In this document: piece by piece, positions 5,480 through 11,486 of the stretch
Numbering within the stretch: the first letter of the stretch is position 1
Layout: each line of letters starts with the position of its first letter
Source: Pseudomonadota bacterium
Lineage (GTDB): Bacteria; Myxococcota; Myxococcia; Myxococcales; Myxococcaceae
Reading direction: 5' to 3'
DNA: 11,486 nucleotides
Assembly (NCBI GenBank): GCA_023424585.1
Contig: JAFADT010000015.1
Span: 1-11,486, forward strand
The notes under the pieces: model-generated
What the model saw: only the letters and a program-made list of their open reading frames with translations
What the model was told of the DNA's origin: nothing
The model's database searches: none
Made by a program: the position numbers and the translations under genes

Positions 5480-6352
5480 CTACCAGCGCGACCCGCTGTT
5501 GCCGGAGGAGGAACCGGAGCCCCTGCCGGTGTTCCACCCGCCGCCGCTGCTGCCGCTGCTGCTTCCACTGCCGCCGCCGCTGCTCCGGCCGCTGCTGCCG
5601 TTGCTGCTACCGGAGGTGTCCCAGCCACCGCTGCTCCGACCGCTGCTCCCGCTGCTGCCGCGGTTGTTGTCCTTGTCGTCGTCGCGGCTCTTGCTGGCCG
5701 GCGTGTTCCACCCGCCGCTGTTGCCACGGTCGTTGTCCTTCCGGTCATTGTCCCGCGCGTTGTTGGAGGGAGCGACGTTGCCGCGGCCCCAGCCGGCGCC
5801 GCTGGGAGGACGGGCGCCGGTGCCCGTGCCGCCCGGGGGCGGGTTGCGGCCCTGCTGGGCGGGGGCCGGAGCGGGCGCGGGCCGCGAGGGGGCGATGTTG
5901 TTGCGGCCGGAGGCCACCGGGGAGGCCTGGTGGCTGTTGCTCCAGCGGTAGCCCCCGCTGCCGCGGTCGTAGGAGTAGCCCGCGCCCCAGGAGCCGTGCG
6001 GGTAGAAGTCGTGCTGGTGGCGGCCGTGGAGGTTGCAGTAACCGCCGCCGGGGATGGGGTGGTAGTCCCAGTACCAGACCACCGTCGGGCCCCGGTAGTA
6101 GTAGACGTTGTCCGTGTAGACGTAGGACGTCGTGGGCGGCTGGTAGTCGTGGACGTGGGCGTAGTCCTCCGGGCACCAGCCACCGCCGTAGTCGTCGGGG
6201 ATGGGGTGCGCGCCGGCGAACCGGTACTCCACCACGGGGGCGGGAGCGACGTAGGCCACGCGGCGGACAGGGCGATGCGAGTGGGCCTCGACGACACAGC
6301 CCGTCCCCATCAGCAGGGCCAGGGGGACGACCAGGGCGAGCAAGCGGTTCAT
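5480..6352 (-). CDS. Lipoprotein with duplicated Cys/His motif and Ser/Gly-rich tail
   Basis: I do not recognise this family. The ATG at 6352 is preferred over an upstream one at 6385 because AGGAGA lies seven bases before it and the protein then opens with a lipoprotein signal, MNRLLALVVPLALLMGTGC, lipidated at Cys19. The head (about 20-140) is rich in Tyr, Trp and His. It contains two copies of HPIP-x(0-3)-GGG[WY]C-x5-HxHD[YF]xP, at 49-72 and 98-118; Cys60/His66/His68/Asp69 align with Cys106/His112/His114/Asp115, suggesting metal binding or a structural repeat. A proline-rich linker (about 155-190) leads to a low-complexity tail of Ser, Gly, Asn, Asp and Arg with GGWNT, GGWDT and GGWNT at 213, 242 and 271. 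The last residue is Trp. An extended surface-exposed protein is likely. It is divergent from the zinc-ribbon gene at 6534. Confidence 0.82.
   Translation of the reverse strand: MNRLLALVVPLALLMGTGCVVEAHSHRPVRRVAYVAPAPVVEYRFAGAHPIPDDYGGGWCPEDYAHVHDYQPPTTSYVYTDNVYYYRGPTVVWYWDYHPIPGGGYCNLHGRHQHDFYPHGSWGAGYSYDRGSGGYRWSNSHQASPVASGRNNIAPSRPAPAPAPAQQGRNPPPGGTGTGARPPSGAGWGRGNVAPSNNARDNDRKDNDRGNSGGWNTPASKSRDDDKDNNRGSSGSSGRSSGGWDTSGSSNGSSGRSSGGGSGSSSGSSGGGWNTGRGSGSSSGNSGSRW
5483..5672. repeat. Low-complexity CCGCTGCTG-type coding repeat
   Basis: This stretch is dominated by imperfect reiterations of CCGCTGCTG, which on the coding (minus) strand are CAGCAGCGG-like and encode runs of Ser and Gly. It forms the C-terminal tail of the lipoprotein. 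Codon-level repetition makes slippage and length variation between strains likely. It also creates long spurious open frames on the opposite strand. Confidence 0.7.
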
Positions 6353-6533
6353 GATGGGTCTCCTGGCGCGGAAGTGGACCCTCAAAGCGTCCCGCTCCGC
6401 AACCTCACGCCCTCCCCGACGGCCGGACGCCTCGTTAATTCATCCGGGGCGCCCGCCCGCCGGGAAGGGGAGGGGCCCGCCTGATATGACCTCCGGGTCG
6501 CGGCCCTGGGCGCCGCGCCGGGGAGGCATGCGG

Positions 6534-7526
6534 ATGTCGGATGTGGATTTCGGACGCGCGGTCGGGGCGTCCTGCGCGCTGCACCCGGGGCGGGAGGCCA
6601 CGGGCACCTGCGAGCGCTGCGGCAACTTCATGTGCGGCGCGTGCAGCGAGTACGGCGCGTTGCAGCACTGCCCCACGTGCCGGGAGCGCTTCGGCGACAC
6701 GTTCCCCCTGCGGCGGGAGACCTGGTCCTTCAGCAAGCTGTGGGACGTGTGCTGGGTGGCGTTCCAGCGCGAGTGGGCCATGCTGTCGCTCGCGGTGTTG
6801 ATCACCCTGGGCGTGTCCTTCGGCGCGCAGATGATCATCCAGTTGGCCACGACCGTGGGCGGGGCGCTGGGCAGCGACGGCCTCACCGCGGTGCTGGGCG
6901 TCGTGGGGCTCGTGGGGCAGCAACTGGTGCAGGGCCTGGTGCAGCTGGGCCTCACGCGCGTGTGCCTCGACGTGCTGCACGGAGGCCGCGTGGACCTGGC
7001 GCGCCTCTTCAGCCAGTTGCACAAGGCGGTGCCCTACGCGCTGACGATGCTCATCCTCTTCTCCGTCGCCTTCGTGGCGGTGTTCGCCCTGATCTTCCTG
7101 GGCATCTTCGCGGCCTCGGGCCTGGGCCTGGAGCTGCGCTCCCTCCCGGGCGCGGACGCCTTGCCGCAGGAGTACTGGGACGCGGTGGCGCCTGTCCTCG
7201 GCGTGATGGGGGCGGCGTTCCTGGTGCTGGTGGGGCCCCTCACGTACCTGGCGCTGCCCCTATACCTGATCCAGCCGGAGATCGCCTTCAACGACGCGCC
7301 GCCTTCACCCTTCGAGGTGCTGCGCCGCTGCTGGGGGGCGGCGCGGGGCCAGCGGCTGGCCATGCTGGGCGTGGTCCTCTCGGGGGGCGCCGCCATGCTC
7401 GTGGGATTCTGCCTGTGCTGCGTGGGCTTCATCCCCGGCATGGCGCTGGCCCAGCTGCTCTTCGCGGGGCTGTACCTGGCCGTGCGCTCGCCCTGGGGCG
7501 ACGCCGCGGAGCCCTCCCGGGGCTGA
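6534..7526 (+). CDS. Zinc-ribbon / B-box-type multi-pass membrane protein
   Basis: The N-terminal ~55 residues hold a Cys/His cluster: CALHPG (C14, H17), CERC (C26, C29), CGAC (C34, C37), then HCPTC (H45, C46, C49). This spacing resembles the B-box-like zinc fingers common in myxobacterial proteins, here binding probably two zinc ions on the cytoplasmic face. About six hydrophobic segments follow (about 82-104, 118-142, 168-195, 218-245, 276-299 and 302-318). The layout resembles Yip1/DUF975-type membrane proteins with a soluble zinc head. ATG 6534 has GGAGG seven bases upstream; ATG 6528 is too close to it. A conserved-looking loop, YLIQPEIAFNDAPPSPFEVLRRCW, is broken up by Pro and precedes the last helices. 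The function is unknown; a membrane-organising or transport-related role is only a guess. Confidence 0.85.
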   Translation: MSDVDFGRAVGASCALHPGREATGTCERCGNFMCGACSEYGALQHCPTCRERFGDTFPLRRETWSFSKLWDVCWVAFQREWAMLSLAVLITLGVSFGAQMIIQLATTVGGALGSDGLTAVLGVVGLVGQQLVQGLVQLGLTRVCLDVLHGGRVDLARLFSQLHKAVPYALTMLILFSVAFVAVFALIFLGIFAASGLGLELRSLPGADALPQEYWDAVAPVLGVMGAAFLVLVGPLTYLALPLYLIQPEIAFNDAPPSPFEVLRRCWGAARGQRLAMLGVVLSGGAAMLVGFCLCCVGFIPGMALAQLLFAGLYLAVRSPWGDAAEPSRG

Positions 7527-7548
7527 CGCCGCGGGAGGCAGAGGGAGT

Positions 7549-7580
7549 GCGCGCCTTCGCGAAGCGGAGCGAAGGCGCGC
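7549..7580. terminator. Bidirectional hairpin between convergent genes
   Basis: GCGCGCCTTCGC (7549-7560) and GCGAAGGCGCGC (7569-7580) form a perfect 12-bp GC-rich stem around the 8-base loop GAAGCGGA. It lies 22 bases after the stop at 7526 and 9 bases beyond the stop of the leftward gene at 7590, so it can serve both. There is no proper T-run on either side; the stem strength and location support a terminator or a transcript-end barrier. Confidence 0.7.
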
Positions 7581-7589
7581 GGGGAGACT

Positions 7590-8261
7590 TCAGTGCACCA
7601 GCCGCTCGGAGGAACCCGAGCGGGGGACGGCGACCTTGCCCAGGCACGCGAGGATGTGCTCGCGGTACTCGGACAGCTCGCGCAGGCCGCACAGCATCCA
7701 CCGGCCGCCCAGCACGAGCGTGGGCACGCCGCGCACGCCGCGGCTGCCGGCCAGCCGGTGCTCGTCATGGATCAGCCGGCGCGTCTCCTCGGACCGGAAG
7801 GCCGCGGAGAACTGGTTCATGGACAGGCCCACGCGCGCCGCCAGCTCGAACACCACGTCCGAGCGCGACACGTTGACGCCCTGCTCCAGCGCGGCCCGCT
7901 GCATGGCCCGCGCGAGGAAGGCCCGCGCCTGCGGCCCCTGGAGCCGCGCCGCCTCCAACGCCGCCAGCGCCGGCACGCTGGAGCGCGGCGGATCCCCGCC
8001 CAGCCACAGGTCCGTGGAGAGCAGCGACGCGCTGGGGTCGGGCTCGCGCTGCGCGCGCTTCACCTCCTCCACCAGCCCGCGCACTTCGCGCTCCGTGGGC
8101 AGCACGTCATGCAGACGCAGGGGGTAGGGACGCACGCTCCAGCGGACGGCCTCGCCAAACTCCTGGCGAAGCACCTCCAACCGTTGGTCGGCGAGGTAGC
8201 ACCAGGCGCAAAGCACATCCTGGTAGACGGTGATCTGCAGCGGCTTGTGCAGCGTTTTCAT
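7590..8261 (-). CDS. DsbA-family (FrnE/HCCA-isomerase-like) thioredoxin-fold protein
   Basis: The 223-residue protein opens with a beta strand ITVYQD followed by CAWC (Cys18-Cys21) at the start of the first helix. It has the cis-proline motif GVPT (Pro180) and a long helical insertion between them. This is the FrnE branch of the DsbA family, whose members act in dithiol-disulfide exchange or, in a sub-branch lacking the Cys pair, as 2-hydroxychromene-2-carboxylate isomerases. Both cysteines are present, so redox activity is predicted. There is no signal peptide, so it is probably cytoplasmic. The ATG at 8261 is chosen because the fold begins right after it; no strong ribosome site is visible. 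It lies 195 bp downstream of the rimK-like gene on the same strand, with a possible hairpin between, so co-transcription is uncertain. Exact substrates are unknown. Confidence 0.9.
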   Translation of the reverse strand: MKTLHKPLQITVYQDVLCAWCYLADQRLEVLRQEFGEAVRWSVRPYPLRLHDVLPTEREVRGLVEEVKRAQREPDPSASLLSTDLWLGGDPPRSSVPALAALEAARLQGPQARAFLARAMQRAALEQGVNVSRSDVVFELAARVGLSMNQFSAAFRSEETRRLIHDEHRLAGSRGVRGVPTLVLGGRWMLCGLRELSEYREHILACLGKVAVPRSGSSERLVH

Positions 8262-8396
8262 CGGGGGCCGCCAGATTAGAGGCGCATCCCCGCCGCTGCC
8301 AACACCCCCTGACAATCCGCGCCGGAAGGCATTCCCGGATTCCTGAGGAGCATCCAAGGCGCCGTGCGCACCGTGGAGCCCCGCACGCACGCCATG

Positions 8397-8438
8397 GAGC
8401 AGGCGGGCAGGCACGCGGGGGCGCTCGCGCGCCTGCTC
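8397..8438 (-). terminator. Possible hairpin terminator after the RimK-like gene
   Basis: GAGCAGGCG (8397-8405) and CGCCTGCTC (8430-8438) pair over 9 bp around a GC-rich 24-base loop. On the minus strand this begins 18 bases after the RimK-like stop at 8457. No T-run follows, so this is weak evidence for termination before the DsbA-like gene. Confidence 0.35.
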
Positions 8439-8456
8439 ACGATGTGCCCCCTTGGC

Positions 8457-9476
8457 TCAGGACGTGCGGCCCGCCCGCGTGCGCAACGCGCTGCTCCGGG
8501 TCCCCGCGTACACCAACGCGTGCTCCACGATGTGGCCCGCGATGTCCTTGCCGGTGGCGGCCTCCAGGCCCTCGAAGCCGGGGCTGGAGTTGATCTCCAT
8601 CAGGCGCGGGCCCTCGCGGCCCTCCAGCATGTCCACGCCCGCGACCTCCAGGCCGATGATGCGCGCCGCCTTCACCGCGGCCTCCACGTAGTCGGGGGGC
8701 AGGGTGATGGCGCGGCCCTCGCCGCCGCGGTGGATGTTGGAGCGGAACTCGCCCTTCTTCGCCTTGCGGCGCATGGCGCCCACCACCGTGTCGCCCACCA
8801 CCAGCGCGCGCACGTCGCGGCCCTCGCTCTCCGCGACGAACTCCTGGAGGACGATCTCCTGGCCCAGGTCCCAGAAGGTGTCGAGGATGGTCTGCACCTC
8901 CGGCAGCGTGTGGGCGATCATCACGCCCACGCCCTGGGTGCCCCTGATCAGCTTGATGATGACGGGCAGGCCGCCCACCTCCTGCACCAGCTTGCGCACG
9001 TTGCCGCGGTCGTGGGCCAGCACCGTCCGGGGCATGTCCAGGCCCGCGCGGGCGAGGAACTGGAGCGCGCGCAGCTTGTCGCGGCTGCGCGCGATGGCCG
9101 TGGGCGGGTTGAGCACCGGCACGTCCATCATCTCGAAGTGGTTCACCACCGCCAGGCCGTACGCCGTGATGGACGCGCCGATGCGCGGAATCACCACGTC
9201 CACGCCCTTCACCTCCGCGCCGCGGTAGCTCATGCGCGGCTGGCCTCGCGCCAGCATCAGGCAGCAGCGCAGCGTGTCGAAGACGAGCGCCCGGTGGCCC
9301 CGGGCCTTGATGGCCTCCACCAGCCGGCGCGTCGAATACAGCGAGCGCTTGCGGGACAGGATGGCCACGGTCTTCTTCGCGCGGGGCCGCTTGGGTCGCG
9401 GTGCGTCACCGCGCTCGGGTGCCTGCGCGCCAGACGGGCCGGGCGCCTTCTTCGGCTGGGGTTTTCGGGGGGGCAT
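8457..9476 (-). CDS. rimK: RimK-family ATP-grasp ligase (glutamate ligase type)
   Basis: Residues from about 37 match RimK end to end: VAILSRKRSLYSTRRL at the N-terminus, SRDKLRALQFLARAGLDMP, the ATP-grasp loop KLIRGTQGVGV (about 175-185), LQEFVAESEGRDVRALVVG, FRSNIHRGG, and the Mg-binding MEINSSPGFEGLE (about 293-305). E. coli RimK adds glutamates to the C-terminus of ribosomal protein S6. Relatives ligate glutamate to other carboxylates, so the substrate here is inferred. The ORF begins with a 36-residue Pro/Lys/Arg-rich extension whose codons (CGA, AAA, TCT, GCA, GGT) are less GC-biased than the rest. No ribosome site precedes ATG 9476. A GTG start at 9368, just before AILSRKRSL and at the family's usual position, is a real alternative. 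The gene is divergent from the FHA activator at 9554. Confidence 0.9.
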   Translation of the reverse strand: MPPRKPQPKKAPGPSGAQAPERGDAPRPKRPRAKKTVAILSRKRSLYSTRRLVEAIKARGHRALVFDTLRCCLMLARGQPRMSYRGAEVKGVDVVIPRIGASITAYGLAVVNHFEMMDVPVLNPPTAIARSRDKLRALQFLARAGLDMPRTVLAHDRGNVRKLVQEVGGLPVIIKLIRGTQGVGVMIAHTLPEVQTILDTFWDLGQEIVLQEFVAESEGRDVRALVVGDTVVGAMRRKAKKGEFRSNIHRGGEGRAITLPPDYVEAAVKAARIIGLEVAGVDMLEGREGPRLMEINSSPGFEGLEAATGKDIAGHIVEHALVYAGTRSSALRTRAGRTS

Positions 9477-9536
9477 GCGGGGCGCGGGACACTAGCACGC
9501 ACAGGCGTGGAGGCACGGCCCGTGGGCACCCTTTGC

Positions 9537-9542
9537 TATCCT
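9537..9542 (+). promoter_or_regulatory. Candidate -10 element of the FHA activator gene
   Basis: TATCCT lies 11 bases before the ATG at 9554. No -35 match is seen 17 bases upstream (CACGGC). If used, it would give an mRNA leader of only a few bases. Confidence 0.25.
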
Positions 9543-9553
9543 CGCGTTCACTG

Positions 9554-10987
9554 ATGACCGCCCCCAACCCGCATCCCGACGACATCCACACCAACCCCGG
9601 AGACGTCGGCCTCGAGCTGTCGTCCCAGTCCCCCTTGCTGGGGGAGACCCTGGTGGTGGAGGCGCGCGCCAGCGTGAAGCTGCACAAGTGCCGGCTCGTG
9701 GTGACGGCGGGGCCGGACACCGGGCGCTCCATGGTCAGCGACAAGGAGCGGCTGCGCTGCGGGGCCCACCCGGGCAACGACCTGGTGCTGGTGGAGGACC
9801 GCACCGCCAGCCGCCACCACTTCGAGGTCCAGTACACCGAGCGGGGCCACCTCCTGGTGGACCTGAACTCCACCAACGGCACCTTCCTGGACGGCCGGCG
9901 CATCGAGCGCGCCTACCTGTCCCCGGGCTCGCAGATCCGCGCCGGCTCCTCCGTCATCACCTTCGCCCCCCTGGACGAGGAGGTGGCGGTCGAGCCCGAC
10001 CGCGAGGGCGAGCTGTGCGGCATGGTGGGCCAGAGCGTGAAGATGCGGCAGGTGTTCGGGCTCATCAAGCGCATCGCGCCCATGGACGTGTCCGTCATCA
10101 TCCAGGGGGAGACGGGCACGGGGAAGGAGCTGGTCTCCAGCGCCATCCACGAGCTGTCCGGCCGCCGCAAGGGCCCCCTGGTGGTGCTGGACTGCGGCGC
10201 CATCCCGCCCAACCTCATCGAGAGCGAGTTGTTCGGCCATGAGAAGGGCGCCTTCACCGGCGCCACCTCCAGCCGCCCCGGCGCCTTCGAGCGCGCGCAA
10301 GGGGGCACCATCTTCCTGGACGAACTGGGCGAGCTGCGCCTGGACCTGCAGCCCAAGCTCCTGCGCGTGCTGGAGAACCGCGAGGTGCGCCGGGTGGGCG
10401 GCAACGACGTCATCGAGGTGGACTGTCGGGTCATCGCCGCCACCCACCGCGACCTGGTGAAGGAGATTGCCCAGGGCAACTTCCGCGAGGACCTCTACTT
10501 CCGCCTGTCCGTCATCCACATCCAGCTGCCGCCGCTGCGCCAGCGCCGGGACGACATCCCGCTCATCCTCAAGCGGGCGCTGGCGGAGCCGGAGGTGGTG
10601 GAGACGCACGGTCGCAAGCGCTTCTCCGCGGAGGCGCTGGGGCTGCTCATGGCCTACGCTTGGCCCGGCAACGTGCGCGAGCTGATGAACGTCCTCTCCC
10701 ACGTGCTGACCTTCTCCGAGGGCGAGGAGATCCTTCCGGCCCACCTGCCCCCGCGCATTCGGGGCCAGGCGCGCGAGGGCCCGCTGCCCTTCAACGAGCA
10801 CCTGGCCTTCAAGGACGCCAAGGAGCAGCTCCTGGAGAACTTCGAGCGCGAGTACGTCACCAGCGTCCTCACCCGCTGTGAGGGCAACCTGTCCCGCGCC
10901 GCCCGGGAGAGCGGCCTGCACCGCAAGTCCATCGAGCGGCTGGTGAAGAAGTATCAGCTCGACGCCAAGGGCCTGAAGCCGCGCTGA
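9554..10987 (+). CDS. FHA-domain sigma-54-dependent transcriptional activator
   Basis: This 477-residue bacterial enhancer-binding protein has three parts. An FHA domain (about 45-140; ASRHHFEV and DLNSTNGTFLDG) binds phosphothreonine peptides, so a Ser/Thr kinase is its probable input. An AAA+ domain (about 155-400) has Walker A GETGTGKE (185-192), the sigma-54 contact loop GAFTGA (232-237), Walker B GGTIFLDE (D256/E257), arginine-finger region FREDLYFR, and sensor II WPGNVREL. A Fis-type helix-turn-helix closes the protein (about 443-468, NLSRAARESGLHRKSIERL). All motifs needed to remodel sigma-54 polymerase are intact. ATG 9554 starts just upstream of the FHA fold but has no Shine-Dalgarno. 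A -10-like TATCCT (9537-9542) lies so close that the mRNA may be nearly leaderless. Such FHA activators are abundant in myxobacteria. Its targets may include the TadE-like gene 168 bp downstream. Confidence 0.96.
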   Translation: MTAPNPHPDDIHTNPGDVGLELSSQSPLLGETLVVEARASVKLHKCRLVVTAGPDTGRSMVSDKERLRCGAHPGNDLVLVEDRTASRHHFEVQYTERGHLLVDLNSTNGTFLDGRRIERAYLSPGSQIRAGSSVITFAPLDEEVAVEPDREGELCGMVGQSVKMRQVFGLIKRIAPMDVSVIIQGETGTGKELVSSAIHELSGRRKGPLVVLDCGAIPPNLIESELFGHEKGAFTGATSSRPGAFERAQGGTIFLDELGELRLDLQPKLLRVLENREVRRVGGNDVIEVDCRVIAATHRDLVKEIAQGNFREDLYFRLSVIHIQLPPLRQRRDDIPLILKRALAEPEVVETHGRKRFSAEALGLLMAYAWPGNVRELMNVLSHVLTFSEGEEILPAHLPPRIRGQAREGPLPFNEHLAFKDAKEQLLENFEREYVTSVLTRCEGNLSRAARESGLHRKSIERLVKKYQLDAKGLKPR

Positions 10988-11155
10988 AACATCGGCGTTG
11001 CATGGTTTTCACCGGGGGTGTCACAACCCCAGGAAGTTTCCAGCAGGCCCGTCTTCTGAGACACTCCGGCCTCCGTTTCGGACCGCGACGCGGTGTGTCG
11101 GCGGTCAGTTGACGGATACTGCGAGGTCCCCCCCTCCCGCAGGATGAGCTTCCGT

Positions 11156-11486
11156 ATGAGCGCACGTTCCCCCCGTGAAGCAGGCGAATCCGGCCAGGCC
11201 CTGGTGGAGGCTGCGCTGTCGCTGCCCCTGGTGACGTTCCTGATTCTGGGGGCGTTGCAGCTCTTCCTGATGATGCAGGCGCGGGTGATGACGCACTACG
11301 CGGCCTTCCGGGCGACGCGCGCGGGCAGCGTGGCGCACGGGGACTGCGAGCGGATGACCCACGCGGCCATCCTGGCGCTGATTCCGACCTTCCATTCATT
11401 CATGGGGGAGGGGACGGGGTCGCTCAATGGGCCGCTGGGGCGCGGCGCGGGCTCGGACGCGCCCCGGCTGCTGGCGGACGCGTTCG
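11156..11486 (+). CDS. TadE-like pseudopilin / Tad secretion protein, 3'-partial
   Basis: The gene runs off the window after 110 codons. The start MSARSPREAGESGQALVEAA leads into a single hydrophobic helix, LPLVTFLILGALQLFLMMQA, and then MTHYAAFRATRAGSV. The ESGQALVEAA...LP..FLILG pattern, with a Glu five residues into the mature part, is the TadE/TadG signature of Flp-type (Tad) pilus systems, where a prepilin peptidase cleaves before the hydrophobic stretch. The residues after the helix (HGDCERMTHAAILALIP) fit the family's exposed domain. ATG 11156 has AGGATGAG upstream at acceptable spacing; ATG 11144 is in frame but touches its only AGG. It is probably the first gene of a Tad cluster continuing to the right. 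It follows the FHA activator by 168 bp. Confidence 0.82.
   Translation, partial: MSARSPREAGESGQALVEAALSLPLVTFLILGALQLFLMMQARVMTHYAAFRATRAGSVAHGDCERMTHAAILALIPTFHSFMGEGTGSLNGPLGRGAGSDAPRLLADAF

Noticed and set aside
5060..6484. Long plus-strand frames rich in Ala, Pro and Val across the two lipoprotein genes.
   Set aside because: They are produced by the CCGCTGCTG repeat and GC bias. The opposite strand has signal peptides, lipobox cysteines and a good ribosome site.
9524..9537. GGGCAC...TTTGCT upstream of the FHA activator as a sigma-54 promoter.
   Set aside because: The GG and GC elements are one to two bases too close for the strict -24/-12 spacing.
9548..10921. A 457-codon minus-strand frame opposite the FHA activator.
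   Set aside because: It mirrors a gene with all FHA, AAA+ and HTH motifs. The protein is low-complexity Ala/Leu/His/Gln without recognisable structure.
11014..11030. GGGGT-gtcaca-ACCCC as terminator of the FHA activator gene.
   Set aside because: The stem is only 5 bp and no T-run follows; too weak to call.

Overview
The window is high-GC DNA with strong G/C bias at third codon positions. Its gene families are typical of Myxococcota (a Myxococcus/Corallococcus-like myxobacterium): an FHA-domain sigma-54 activator, a Cys/His zinc-ribbon membrane protein, TadE, PD40 propellers and low-complexity lipoproteins. Genus-level placement is inference. Nothing points to a phage or a plasmid. No rRNA, tRNA or CRISPR array was seen, and no stretch over 300 bases lacks a gene.

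Left block (1-4412). A TolB-like PD40 propeller protein, cut by the window start, reads rightward. A polytopic PAS-domain sensor histidine kinase reads leftward toward it. Between their stop codons sits a single leftward gene for a class II Fic-domain AMP transferase with a C-terminal winged helix. A perfect 20-bp direct repeat (960-979 and 2271-2290) flanks this gene. Each repeat ends in the palindrome CTAG, which is a TAG stop on both strands. Collapsing the repeat leaves the propeller gene and the kinase gene convergent and sharing one CTAG. The fic segment therefore looks like a recent, gene-neutral insertion into a stop-stop overlap, with the kinase stop, propeller stop and fic stop all supplied by repeat copies. 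An AT-rich leader upstream of fic holds a 26-bp near-perfect palindrome that could be its operator. This is the most notable feature of the window.

Middle block (4413-6352). Two leftward lipoprotein genes follow. One has carboxypeptidase-regulatory-like beta domains. The other has an aromatic/His-rich head with a duplicated Cys/His motif and a Ser/Gly-rich tail with three GGW[ND]T units. A strong nested hairpin with a T-run terminates the latter.

Right block (6534-11486). A rightward zinc-ribbon multi-pass membrane protein converges on a leftward DsbA/FrnE-like thioredoxin-fold protein across a perfect 12-bp-stem terminator. Upstream of the latter lies a leftward RimK-type ATP-grasp ligase. 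Divergent from it, 77 bp away, is a rightward FHA-AAA-HTH sigma-54 activator. A TadE-like pseudopilin gene begins 168 bp beyond that and runs off the window. The activator may control the Tad-type genes, but only their adjacency suggests this.
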